This document shows, one piece after another, positions 1 through 11,837 of a stretch of DNA of 64,000 nucleotides. Both the position numbers and the translations under genes were made by a program. The notes beneath the pieces were generated by a model. It saw only the letters and a program-made list of their open reading frames with translations, had not been told where the DNA came from and made no database searches. Position 1 is the first letter of the stretch. Every line of letters begins with the position of its first letter. The stretch comes from Rhodotorula mucilaginosa (taxonomy: Eukaryota > Basidiomycota > Microbotryomycetes > Sporidiobolales > Sporidiobolaceae): NCBI GenBank assembly GCA_034406715.1, contig CP137874.1, positions 682,001 to 746,000 on the forward strand, read 5' to 3'.

Positions 1-861
1 TGAGAAGAGTTGCGCAAGGAGAATGGGGGTGGATCTCGAACTGAGAAGGTCGCGAGCGCAAGATGGGAGAGAGAGAGTGTGCAGCAGGCGACTCGAAGGG
101 AGATGGAGGAGCGTCGGCGAGAAAGGATGTGTCCGCGGCTGCTCCTGGAGTTGCCACGGCTGGGAGCGCGCGCACCGTGGGAGACTCGTCAGGCAGCGGG
201 CGTGCCGTCGCCGGGCTCACGATTTGCCGCCAGAGTTCCCCACTCGGCTCGATCGGCTCCCCACCCTCTGAGCTTTCCTCGCTCGGCCGCCGCGGACTAC
301 ATAGCTGTGCACTTGTGACATACCTTAGGCATGTGATAATTTCAAAGTCGCATTGCTGTACAGCACGACTTGATCTTGCCCCATCAGCTTTCCTGTGGAC
401 GCAGTGAGCAGAAAGACGGAATTAACCCCCGGACCCATGGAATATCGATTAGCAGCGGCTCGGCGCGCGGCTCACGCTGGAGCTGGTCAAGGAGGTTGCC
501 TTGCCCGTCTGCACAACTACAGTACAGAGCGGCCCGACGTGCGCTCCGAGGCGTGTGAGCCAGGTCGTGCTGGCGCACCGCGCGGCTCCCTGGATCCAAG
601 CCACGAAGACCGACAGCATCTCGGACCGGCCCTCACCTGGCCTGCTCATGAAGCCCGGACGCGCACGACCTGTTGCTGTCGACGTCGATAAGCATATACG
701 CGACTCTGCTGTAAAGACGCTTCGATCGCTCACTGCTGGTCACTTTGCGAGCCCCTGACGGTCGAGCAACGCTTCCACCGTTTCGCGCAAATCTTGCTGA
801 TCCGCCTCGCTCGTCTCGCCGCCTCTGCAGCGCACAGACGAGCTCGCTAGACCTGGACACG
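1..861. other. Gene-free left edge upstream of copy A
   Basis: No supported gene is seen here. The open frames on both strands overlap one another, carry no recognisable domain and have no intron or exon pattern like the genes to the right. The last 100 to 200 bases before the ATG at 862 should hold the promoter and leader of copy A, but no defined motif could be singled out. Confidence 0.6.
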
Positions 862-3800
862 ATGTCAGCTGCTCCCAGGGAGCGTCGTCCGCGTCAGAGC
901 GCGGCCCGCATCAGCTACGCGGAGGAGAACGGCGCGAGTGACTCGTCCGACGACAGCGACGCTCGCCCAGTCAAGCGTGCTCGCGAGACCAAGGGCACCA
1001 AGAAAGACGACAAAGCCAACAAGAAGAAGAAGAGTAAGCGGTCCACGCGCGATCGCGCATGCGTTGATTCCGGCTGACCCCGTCCCTCCGCCGCCCTTCA
1101 CAGGTCGAGCCAGCGCATATCTCTGGCACACGATCCCCTCCGGGGTTCTCTGCGGAGAAGACAGCGATGACGAGGAGATTATCGTCAAAGACAGCGTCGT
1201 GCGAGTCGACTTTACAGCGCTCCTTCCGGTCGAGGTCTTGCTCGAGGTGCGCCCTCTCCTTCGAGATGCATCGCTCGCTTCAGCCTGCAGCGGCTCTGAA
1301 CGATCCTCGCATCGCGATAGATCTGCTCGCACTTGCTGCCGGCTTCGCTCTGGCATCTCGCCTTCGTCAACAAGAGGCTGCACGCCGCCTTGACCTCCGA
1401 CAGCGGCACGGCGATGTGGCGGCGCAAGCTCGAAGTGCCCTCCTCCGCGCAAGAGTGGATCCGGAAGCTGGGTATCAACCTCTCCGACACTCTCTCCGAC
1501 TCTGACGAAAGTTCGCTGGAGGACGACGACGACCACAAGTTCAGCATCCTCGGCGGAGGAGGAGAAAGCTCGTCGGAGAACGGCCGCAAGCATCGCAAAA
1601 CCCGTCGGGAGAAAATGCGGGCTCCACCCACCGAGGGCGGGCGACCGGTCAACCCGCTCAAAGTCGCCGCCTTGTTCTTCAGCGAGCGATGCCAGGTCTG
1701 TGAGACTCGAACCAGCGAGCTCGACTACGATTTACTCGCGCGGGTTTGCACGTCTTGCGTGGACCGCGAAGGAGTGGCGATCGGCGATACGGCGGATGCT
1801 GAGGCGCTCGAAGAGCTTCACCCGATGGCCACCAAGATTGTTAGGACGACGCGCCGTAAGTCTTCCTAGCCTAGAGAGCGGCCTGCCTCCCCATTCACCT
1901 GACTGATCTGGGAAAATCCGTCGGCAGGCGTACCTTCTCGCCTCAGCAGCCGCAAACAGCGCAAACCGCCGTACGCACTCTTGAGCGACCTCAAGATCGT
2001 GTCGGAACGCCTCGAGGACCTGGAAATGGAAGACACCGTGAGCGGCGCGACGGCCGTCACGACAACGACGCGCGGCGGTCGGCAGAGTGGCAGTCGCCTG
2101 CGCGGCGGCGGCGGCAAGCAAACGGACAGCTACGCGGCCTCAAGCGGTGCGGAGGGATCCTTCTCTCACTTGACCCCGCGCGTGCGAGCATTTGTACAGG
2201 AACGACTCGCCAGAAAAGCCGACCACGACGAGGTGCGTTCAAATTGACGGTCGTGAGCGGCATTTCTTCCGAGCACTGATCGACTTCCGGAGGAATCTCC
2301 AGCTCGCGACTTGGCTGCTCAGCTATGGCGAGGGCCTTCATGAGAAGTCTGATGAACAAAGAGACCGCGCCTTTTTCGAGCGTCGTCTGCGTGCGGAGAG
2401 GTTGAAACGGTACGGCCGCCTGTCCATCGCGCATCCGGGCAATGCTCACACGTCGCCGCGCTCTTCCACAGTATCATGAGTCGCATCGAAGCGGAGGGCC
2501 TCTTCAAGTTCGATATCGAGTAAGCCCTATCGCTTCGCCGCCAGCGAATATTACCATGCTCACAACGGGAACGAGCAGACGACGCATTCGTAATTTCTCC
2601 CTTCACCCGCTCGTCAATGTCGCCGAGCCGCTCACGGACGAAGGTGCGCATCAAGCTCCCCTGACTACTGTCGCTGTGCAAAAGGTTCGTCGCTGAACCA
2701 GCATACTCGTCCAGCCTGGCACGACATCGCTCCGCAGCTGTACAGTGACCTTGGTCGCTGCGTCGCGCACAATATTCTCGTGCATCATGGCGCGCGAAAC
2801 GTACTCGACGTCGCCTTTGACTGGGACGGGGTCATGCCTGAACTCGTCGAGCAGCCAGCGGCGCTCTCGGACCAAGGTAAGCAGTCGTTTCCGCTTCCCG
2901 CTTCCGGCGGCAGAAAACTGACAGTAATCGTCCCCGGCCCCCGTCACAGCTTGGGCGTACGTCCTGCCGCGCATCTCAGAGCTCGTCGAGGCAGAGAAGA
3001 AGAGGTCGGAAGAGGCGAACGTTCGTCAAGCGGACCTGGACGCCGATCGGGAGCGCCTGGCGATTTTTCAGATCAAGAAGCGATTCTTCAAGGGCCGCCT
3101 CGACAAGATCCGCGACGCTGTGCCAAGCCTGAAAGCTCGCTACGATTTGCCGATCTTCGCCGACTTTTGCACGCTGCCCGTCGTCTGCGACTTTTGGGAC
3201 GACCCCGACTTCGCCGTCGATCCGGCCCAGGAGGAAGCTGATCTGGCGAAATGGAGCGAGCGGTTCGACGAAATTCTCGAAGCTGTCGAAGAGTACAAGA
3301 TCGACGTCCGGTTAGGCGCTCTGAAGACGATCCTCGCCGCGACGACAGACTGCAGCGAAGCAGAGATTGACGCTCTCGATGTCGACGTGCTTGCGGATCC
3401 GACTTACGGCGACGAGTTCTTCCTCTGCCCTTCGTCTTGGGTTCACTGCTCGTCGTGCGTCGACGGCTATGGACCGCTCACCCAGGTCCTGCGCCATCGC
3501 CAACGTGACCACCGCGGGCTGGATCCTCGCATGCCAGCCGGCTTCGAGCTCAACGGGGGGGAGGGCATGCAGAGCGTCGGGCCTGAAGGCGCTGTCGAAC
3601 TCTCACTCGAAGTGGCATGTGCGATCTTGTCGGTCTGCGAGGTTGGAGGATTCGATGCGAACGACTCGTCCGTTACCTCGAAGACGCTCGACGAGAAATT
3701 CGCCAACGTGACCAGGTTCAAGTGGAAGAACAGCGAGCTCCGCCGCAACCAGCAGTACAAGTGGTCCGACCTGGTACATACGCTCCGCCTCGTTCTCTTG

Positions 3801-4016
3801 CGTCAACACCGCGCTGAACTCCCCTCGTTTCTGCAACAGATCGCAGCCGTCTGTCGCGCCGCACGGCTAGCTCACGAGACGGACGAAGTTCTCCCTGTCC
3901 CCGACATTGTGGAGACGGGCCTGTCAAAAGTCGAACGGCGGCAGCTCGAATGGAAACGTCTGCAGCAGCACTTCAAGGACCTTGCGGCGATGCGGTCGAA
4001 GGCGAACAAATCGTGA
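862..4016 (+). CDS. F-box/zinc-finger protein, paralogue A
   Basis: Seen: about ten exons joined by short GT-AG introns, for example 862-1033, 1104-1246 and 1321-1855. The N-terminus has a short motif (RQSAARISYAE) followed by an acidic Ser/Asp patch and a Lys-rich stretch, which looks like a nuclear signal. A predicted F-box follows at about nt 1220-1390, split by an intron (LLPVEVLLE, then ICSHLLPASLWHLAFVNKR). Next are paired CxxC motifs (CQVC and CTSC, about nt 1691-1770), a conserved middle region (HPLVNVAEPLTDE, GRCVAHNILVHHGARNV) and a C-terminal C-x2-C-x12-H-x4-H finger near nt 3450-3515. Known: F-box proteins commonly recruit substrates to SCF ubiquitin ligases through Skp1. Inferred: a nuclear SCF adaptor, substrate unknown. 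Copies B (directly downstream), C (14.05 kb) and D (32.5 kb, minus) share the whole architecture. The domain order is well supported; the function is not. Confidence 0.75.
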
Positions 4017-4574
4017 GGTGGTGGAGGGATCGGCGGGGTGCATCGGGGGGCGCTAGCTTGGCTTGAACGGTGGCAGAGTGTAGTGCTTTTAGCTGAATCC
4101 ATCTTTTTATAACCTGTTCGGGGCGCGAGCCTCCAGTGCGCACGTTCGCCTCGAAAGAAAGTCGCCGCTGAAATGCGGCGGCTCCTGGTCCGGCTCTTCA
4201 CGTTGCATCTCTACGTTCCCGGCTTGTGACGGCCGACTGATCTCCGGCGTCTGCGCGAGTACAGCAGGCAGGCAGAGACACAGCACCTTGCTGACACGAC
4301 TCGGCACGGTCTCGCTGCTTGCCTCTCGAGTCCACCGCCTGCTTAGTACCGCGGACGAAAAGCCGGCGCTACATCCTATAAGAGGTCGCTCTGATGCGCG
4401 CTTGCTTCCTTCTGAACGAGATCAGAACAAACCATCGACGCAGCCGTGCTCGGGGGCTCGGGCGCATCAACGCTTCTTCCGATCCGCGTCGAGGTCTCCT
4501 GTCCTCGGTTCGCTCGCTCCTCTTCTTTCAAGCTCTTACACGGTGCGCGAGGAGCTGAGGACGTCCGCAGCAGC
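4017..4574 (+). promoter_or_regulatory. Upstream region of copy B, shared with copy D
   Basis: This 558-base stretch has no gene. From about 4137 onward it aligns with the reverse complement of 32512-32955, the region upstream of copy D. The match is loose at first, with shared blocks such as GCTGACACGACTCGGCACG. In the last 135 bases before the ATG it becomes nearly identical, with about six differences counted by eye. It should contain the promoter and leader of copy B. A short TATAA-like word lies near 4377 (CCTATAAGAGG), but its role is unproven. Confidence 0.55.
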
Positions 4575-7500
4575 ATGTCAGCTGCTTCGAGACCACGTCG
4601 TCCGCGTCAGGCGGCCGCCCAGATCAGCTACGCAGAGGCGGAAGGCGCGAGTGACTCGGAGGAGGAGGCGGAACCCAAGCCGCCCCCGAAGAAGCGTGCG
4701 CGCGCTCCCAAGGCGACCAAGAAGGACAAGAAGCCCGAGCCAGAACCCGAAGGTAAGCTCCTTGGCGCGTTGATGGCTTTGCGCAGGTTCTTTAACCCAG
4801 TCCGCACCCTGATACAGAGAAACCCGCCGTGGTCGTACCGCCAAATGACTATCTCTGGGCAGCTGTGCCTAGTGGAGTCATGCATACCTCGGAGCTCTAC
4901 GCACGTGGAGCTCTGCCAAACAACGTCAAGCGTGTTGACTGGACCGCGCTCCTGCCTGTCGAAGTGTTGCTCGAGGTGCGTCTCCTGAGGGAAGTTCCCG
5001 AACAAAAACCTCAAAGCTTACACCGTCTATGAATATTCTCAACAAATCAGATCTGCTCGCACCTGCTTCCGATCTCGCTGTGGCACCTCGCGTTCGTCAA
5101 CAAGAGGATGCATGCCGCACTGACGTCGGACAGCGGCGCGGCGATGTGGCGTCGTCAGCTGGAAACGCCAAGAGACAACCCTCAATTCAGTCGCCTTGGG
5201 CGGGCCTACTTCCCGCTAGCTTCTCGCAGACCGAAGCTCAAGGGAAGCGGGGACGTGAACATCGATGATGACGAGAAGATTCGGGCGGCATGGAAAAAGG
5301 CTCGCGAAGAACGCAAGCTTCCTCCCGAAGCCGGGGAACCCATCAACCCACTCAAGCTTTCTGCGTTCTACTTTGCGAAGACCTGCCAGCTGTGCGGCAA
5401 GCCCACCGACATCACGGACCGCGAGCTGTTGGCAGCTGTCTGCGCCGTCTGCCTTCGATCGTCACGCCACCTCAGTCGACGGCTTAGCCCGCGATGAAGA
5501 CTTCGACGATTTGCACCCAATGACGCTCGAACTCGTCAGAACGACAACGCGTGAGTCATGTTTCTGCTGCGCTTGCTTCTGCTGCGGCTTCTTCTGTGAT
5601 TGACTCTTTTCGTATGCATGTGCAGGCGTACCCTCAGACTTCAACCCTCGGCAGCGGAAACCGCCGTATGCCCTCATGACCGACCTTCAATTCGTCTCGG
5701 AACGTCTCGAAGAACTCCAGATGGAGGACACGGCGAGCGGTGCGCGACCCGGACACCGGCGCAATCGTCGAGGGCGCAAGAGCGCGAGCACGGCGGAGGG
5801 CACAGAAGAGGAGGCGGCCGGGAGTGAAGACGCATACAGCCATCTCACCCCGCGAGTCCGCCAGTTTGTGCTGGAGCGTGTGGCCCGCAAGGTGGAACGC
5901 GAAAAGGTGTGTCGCCTCAGCCCATCCCCGAGCTCGAGATCGACTCTGAGCTGTGCTGGCTGGCAGATCACGGCGTGGCTCCAGCGCTACGGGCCCTCGA
6001 TTTGGTTTGAAGACGATGAATCGGACGCGGGTCGCGATTTCGCAAGCCAATTGCGAAAGGATAGGAGCGACCGGTGAGTCTTCTTTTTGCGATCCTTGAC
6101 CTGTTCTGCCGATTGACTAGTCCGCATTCCCAGCATCGACGAGTCGGTCGCCAAGGAGGGATTGTTTTCCCAATTCTTCGAGCCGTCCGGGTAAGGTTGA
6201 CCTCCCTCAAGCCGCCGCGCAGTTGGGCTCGCTGACAATCCCGAGGCCCTGCATAGATCACGGATCGAGGGATTCAGGTCTCACCCGCTGGTATATGTAG
6301 CAGAGCCGCTGACGGATGAAGGTACGGCCCCTACTGCTTCTCAAGTCGCTGCTCACGGCTTGCGCTGACCGGCTTGTCGATCCTGCGCAGTCTGGACCGA
6401 CATTCGGCCGCACCTGTACAAAGGGCTCGGACGCTGCGTCGCGCACAACATTTTGAAGCATCATGGCGCGCGAAACGTCACTTCGACAATGTTCGATTGG
6501 AACGCGATCACGCCTACGCTTCTCCAGCAGCCTGCTGAGCTTTCGAACGCAGGTACGCTGCACCGGACTCATATCCGCACATCGTAGGACGCGAGGCCTC
6601 ACCGCTCTTGCGTCACTACACACAGTCTGGGAGTACGTTCAACCGCAGATCTCGCAGCTCATCGAGGAAGAAAAAAAGAACGCGCACGAATGCAGCGTCG
6701 TTCAGGCCCAGTCCTACGCCGATCAGAAGCGCCTGGCCAAAATCAACGCCAAGAAGAAGTTCTTCCGCGACCGACTGGCCGAGGTCCGGGACGACCACAC
6801 TGACGCCAAAGTCCAGGACTACCTTCCAAGTCTCGCCGACTTCTGCCGTTTGCCGATTGTGCGCGAGTTCTGGGACGATCCGAGCTTTGCTATCTCGCCG
6901 ACTCGCCAGAAGGAATACATCGACAAGTGGCGTGAACGCTTCGAAGAGATTCTCGAGGTCGTGGGAGAGTACAAGATCGACGTCCGCTTGGCCGCTCTCA
7001 AGACGATCCTCGCCGCTACGACGGACCGCAGCGAAGCACAACTCGACGCCCTCGATATCGACGTGCTTGCGGATCCGGCTTACGGCGACGACTTCTTCCT
7101 CCGCCCTTCGTCGTGGGTTCACTGCTCGTTCTGCGGTCACTTCTCAACACTCGCCAAGGTTCTGCGCCACCGTCAAGAGCTTCATGCCGAGCACGGTCTC
7201 ATTATGCCAGCGGGGCTTCCGCGCGAGAAGATCACGGACGTGGAGAAACTGAATGTTGATCAGAAGGTGGGCAAGGGCGCCCAGGTCGGACGGCGGAGCG
7301 GAGCCAACATTGAGCGGGCGACGGCGGACGAGGACAACGAGGATGAAGAGCTCGGGAAAAAGGAGGACACGGCCACGAAGGCCGCCTCTCGGCTGCAGAA
7401 GGTTCCTGATGACGACTCCAAAAAGGCGAAAGAGTCTCGCGCCGCCGCCGTCAGGGAGGAACCGAAGCCGGTCGTCGAGCTCTCGCTCGAAGTCGCTTGC

Positions 7501-8045
7501 GCGATGATCTCGGTCTGCGAGATTGGGGGGATCGACGCCGACGACCCGACCCTCACTTCGAAAGACTTTGACGAGAAGTTTGAGATGACGAGGTTCGTCT
7601 GGAAGAACGGCGAAAACGGTCGCACGGCTCGCCGGACCTGGTACGAGCTGGTGAGTGCTTCTACTGTTCTTGTCGGCAGGTACTTTCCACAGCTTCATTC
7701 TCTACACGTCACGCAGATCCGAGATGTCTATTGGTCCGCTCGCCGCGCTCACGCTCGGGGCACGGTCCTGCCCGTCCCGGAAATCGGCAGGACGAGTCTC
7801 ACCAGCCGTGGACGCTGGCGCCTCGAGGAGTCTAGGTGCTAACAGCAGGCGCTCAATGAATCCGGAGGCAAACAGGATTCGACCGCTTGAGTGTGGAGAA
7901 GGTGGAGGCACTTCGGACACGCGAATGCAGGAGGCAGGGAGCTGGGAGGGAGCTTGGCTTGTTGGAGGGCGCTTTTTCGTACCGCATGGTTGTTCCCACG
8001 CTTGTGAAATGCTTGTTCCGTCAACCCGAGTGGTCGATTCACTAC
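4137..8045 (+). repeat. Left arm of a 3.9 kb inverted segmental duplication
   Basis: This arm contains copy B with about 440 bases upstream and about 200 bases downstream. The partner arm is 28990-32955 in opposite orientation. Downstream of the stop codon the arms still match, for example GGAGCTTGGCTTGTT and CCACGCTTGTG near 7950-8010 against the reverse complement of 29040-29105. The match fades near 8045. No terminal inverted repeats or target-site duplications were noticed, so this looks like a segmental duplication rather than a transposon. Confidence 0.7.
4575..7842 (+). CDS. F-box/zinc-finger protein, paralogue B, frameshifted in this sequence
   Basis: Same architecture as copies A and D: N-terminal motif RQAAAQISYAEAEGASDSEEE with a Lys-rich segment, a split F-box (LLPVEVLLE, then ICSHLLPISLWHLAFVNKR), CxxC pair CQLC/CAVC at 5390-5452, the block HPLVYVAEPLTDE, and a C2H2-type finger CSFC...RHRQELH near 7126-7185. 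Two oddities are visible. First, relative to A, C and D there is one extra base near 5453, immediately after the second CxxC; the upstream frame then stops at 5497 while the homologous sequence resumes one frame over and reads on to a normal splice donor. Second, the protein ends at SRC and a TAA at 7840-7842, about 35 residues earlier than copy D. All other exons and splice sites look intact. Either this is a very young pseudogene or truncated allele, or the extra base is a sequencing error. Confidence 0.7.
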
Positions 8046-8303
8046 GCAGCAGCCGAATCGGCGCGTATAGCCGAGGCAAGAATGCAACTGTCGGCGGCAG
8101 CTCGTTTGAGCGGAACTTTGACCGCAATCACGCGCTACTTGTCCTAGAGCGTCACGGCCTTCGAGGATGCATTCAAATGCCGATCTGTAGCAGGACTTCG
8201 AGAGGGACTCAGAGCGAGCTGTTGCCACCGCGGCGACATTCGTGAGGATCATTTTCGCCGGGATGTGGCGCTTCGACTCTGACCGCTCAGACATTAGCTC
8301 ATC
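7843..8303. other. Intergenic region between copy B and the Gyp7-like gene
   Basis: This 461-base stretch has no gene. The first 200 bases or so belong to the inverted duplication. The remainder should carry the promoter of the Rab-GAP gene starting at 8304. No distinct element was recognised. Confidence 0.5.
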
Positions 8304-11300
8304 ATGGCGATGGGAGGAGGACCACACACACCGCCAGACCTATCGGATCAAGTCACGAGTCGCTCAGTACGTCGCATGCCCGCTTCCACCGAAGATGCCG
8401 AGCGAGAGGAACTCTCGGCTGATGAGAACTGCACTCGGCATCTGTGTCCACAGTCAGAAGACCTGGTCGAGCTCATGCTTGCATCGACCGACTCGAATCA
8501 ATCTCCCAAGGCGACGGGCGGACTCGCGCAGGCCACAGAGCTTGACAGCGTGACGGCTGCGTCATCATCCGGCAGCACCGCCTCTCGCGACTCGACTCTT
8601 CCACCTGGAACCACTGCATCCATGCACGCGGGTCATCAGACTCCGATCAGCAACACTTGTACCAATGACGACGAGGACGAACGACTCGCCGAACTGCTGT
8701 GGTGCAAATCCGCCGTCTACCTCAACCCGTCCCTCACCGCAGCACCAACAGCCGGCATGCCCGGGTTCCTCGCCATCGTGCGCACCAAGACGGAACAGGG
8801 CGGCTGGCAACACCTCATCAGCTGGATCCCGGAAAAGCTCGTCGAAGGCACGCGCGACTTTGACGCGTTCGTCCTCGTTGAACTCTCGTCTCGTGCGTGG
8901 AAACGATCCACTCCCTTCCCTTTTGAGCCCAAACTGACATGCTTGAACCTGCAGAGGACGAGCGCGATGTATTGGTGCACCTACCGCCGCCGATGGAGTC
9001 AACCACGGACGCGACTCGATCAAACTCGCCCCGTTCGTATGCCTTCTCGTACCCAATCGCATCCGTCTACTCGGTCCAAGTCCGACCGCCCACTTTGACC
9101 TCGTGGATCGGAACCGTCACCATCTCTCTCTATGGTGGCGTGACGCTGCCACCGCTTCATTTCCACGACGACGAATCCAAGTCGACCCTCCTCGATCAGG
9201 ACCGGCGCGCCCTCGCCCTCGGCGTCTCGTCGTCTTCGTCGGCCACCCCCGTGGGAGGGAATGTCCCTGTTGCGATCCCTTTGGCTCCGAGCTGGGGAGG
9301 GGAAGCGTTCGTTTCCCGTCTCAAGAAGCACGCTCGTGTCGTTCGGTCGCAACTCGACCCAAGCGTCTTTTTGATCAACCCGTCCCGGATCGATCTCGAA
9401 GCCCACGTCGCCGGCCTCGCATTGACCGACGATGGCGGCGCCGTCCCCGTCGGAGCGATGCAAGGCGTTCGTGCGCGCGTGACGGGCGCTTCCGGCAGCA
9501 GAGATAACAACGGCCTCGCTCGGTCTCCTCCCGACCCACAACAACGGACCAGCATCCTGCATCAGAGTTCGCCCGTTTCCGGATCGTCTGGTCGCACGCG
9601 CACGCGGATGCATCGCGCCCAGCAACTGTCTACGGGAGGGAAGCCGTCGTCGCAGCAAGACGAGTGGCCCGACGACCTCGACGCCGCCTCCTCGTCCGGC
9701 AACGATCCCGGCAGCGCGAGCATGGACGCCCTCACTTTCAGTGTCTTGAACGGCTTCAGTCGGATCACACGCAGCGCGCGGCAGATCTCGCAACAAGCCG
9801 CTTCGACCGTCTTGTCGCATCCGCTCGCGAAACCGTTGGCGAAACACGTTCCGAAACCGATCGCGCAGTTTGCGCTTGCCCCGGGGGAAGTCAGCAAGTT
9901 GACCGATGCGGCGGGCGTAGGCGCTTACGATGCCGCGCGAGTTTACCTCGCCAAGTGGGCGAGGATCGTCGCTGAGGAGGGGGAACGAGCGCGTAAAGTC
10001 GAGTACGGGGTTGACGACTCGGCTTTCCTCGGCGACGAGCTCGGCGAGTCGACCGGCGTGTTTGAAGTCCTCGCCAAGACGTACCACCTGAAGCAGAAAC
10101 CGAGGTCGACGCGCGCGCCCAACACACCGATCCAGCTCGAGGAGTGGCGCGCTTGGTTCGAGCCGGAAGAAGGCCGGCTTCTGCTCGATGAGCAGGAGGC
10201 GAGGCGACGCATCTTCCAGCGCGGTTTAGCCGACAATGACGTTCGCAAGCAAGTGTGGCCGTTCTTGCTCAAGCTCTATCCGTGGACTTCGACGCGCCAG
10301 GAACGTGCAGCGATCGCCGAAGCAAGGAGGTGCGCGGGCAGAGCTTCTCTTCGTTCGCTTGTTCTCGCTAGGCTGTCTCTGATGCAACATCTCTCCACCG
10401 CAGCGCTGAGTATGACGCGGCGAAGCGAGGTTGGATGGACGATGAAGCTCTGCACAAGACTGAGCGATACCTCGAAGAGGACCATCGTGTCGGTGAGTTC
10501 TCTTTTTCGGGCCCGCAGTGGCGCTGGCGGTAGATTTCCCTACGCCGCTCAAATTGACTCATCAAGCTCTCGCTGTCGCAGAGATCGACTGTCGAAGAAC
10601 AGATCGGACGCACCCGCTGTTCTTGTCCGACGTCCCGCCGGAAGAGCAGGGTGCTCACCCGCCGAGCAATGCGCACGTCATGGCGATGCACGACGTCCTG
10701 ATGACTTGGGTCTTTGCGCCGTCCCGGTCGGCGTCGGACACTCCTCCAGAAGCAGCAGGAGCGTCGGCGGAAGCGGGCGAACCTCTGACTCCGGTGCCTG
10801 CACCGCGAAACTACGTGCAGGGCATGTCTGATCTCTTTTCGCCCCTCTACGTCGTCTTGGAAGGCGAGCAATGGCTCTGCTACGCTCTCTTCGAGAATCA
10901 GATGGAACGCCACGCCGACAATTTCCTCGTTGACCAGAGCGGCATGGCTCGGCAGCTCGCCGAGCTGCAGTCGCTGCTAAGGGTCATGGACCGAGGCTTG
11001 TACCACCACTTTGGTGAGTCGGGAACAGCGTTGTGAAGGGTCTGAGTACTCGAGCTGACACGCTTCCGGCAGAGACGACCGGCTCGCTCAACCTGTTTTT
11101 CTGTTTCCGCTGGTTCCTGACGTCGTTCAAGCGCGAGTTCTCGTTCGACGACACGATCAAGCTCTGGGAGATCTTCTTCACCGATTACCTCGGCACGCAC
11201 TTTCACCATTTCTTCGCGCTCGCCATCCTCGAAGCGAACCGCGACGTGATCGTTCGCTACCTCCGCGAATTCGACGAGGTACGGTTTCCTTCCGGCCTCT

Positions 11301-11620
11301 GCTGTCCTCATTTCTTTGCTGATGCCGTTGAGTCCGAGCAGATTCTCAAGTACATCAACGAGCTCTCGCAGACGCTGGACTTGGCGACTCTCATCTCCGA
11401 TGCCGAAGTGTTGTACCTCACTTTGCGCGAGATTGTCGACGCTTCGACTCCCGCGCCGAAACCCGAATCCGGTCTGCGCCAGCGGAACGTCGGACGAAAC
11501 GCCGACCGCGTCGTGGGCGACTTCCCTCCGACGGAGGAAGACGCAGAGGAGGTCAAGCGCGAGAGAGTGAGGATGGCGACGCGGCGGGAGGTCGAAACGC
11601 TCCGGACCCTGCTCGAGTAG
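8304..11620 (+). CDS. GYP7: TBC-domain Rab GTPase-activating protein, Gyp7/TBC1D15 type
   Basis: Six exons fit without frame breaks (8304-8892, 8955-10329, 10404-10492, 10582-11013, 11073-11278, 11342-11620), giving about 989 residues. The N-terminal half contains the lipid- or Rab-binding-like region of the Gyp7 family (LLWCKSAVYLNPS, GFLAIVRTK). The C-terminal TBC domain starts at RGLADNDVRKQVWPFLLKLY and carries the catalytic arginine-finger motif as VEIDCRRTDR (Val in place of the usual Ile) and the glutamine-finger motif NYVQGMSDL. SLNLFFCFRWFLTSFKREF is the conserved late TBC block. Known: Gyp7-type proteins speed GTP hydrolysis on Ypt7/Rab7 at vacuoles and late endosomes. Inferred: the same role here. 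Other TBC subfamilies are possible, but the two-part layout favours Gyp7. Confidence 0.88.
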
Positions 11621-11837
11621 TCCGCCGCTCCTGCAAGCCCACCTACGGTCATTGTCAGACATTTTTGCTCTTTTGAGTCTGACTATGGCCGTCATTGGAA
11701 GAATTTTCAAGCTGATGACGCTTCAACGCATCCCGGCAACTCGAACTCGTTAGTTCTAGCAGCAGCAACATCGTTGCGGGCTGACTATTGTCGGTGGAGC
11801 TATGCGCGAGCCTTGATCGACCCCTGTCAGCTGCTCA

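Noticed and set aside
5447-5474. A 28-nt GT-AG segment in copy B whose removal would restore the frame
   Set aside because: Too short for a spliceosomal intron in this genome, and it would delete the second Cys pair that the other copies keep.
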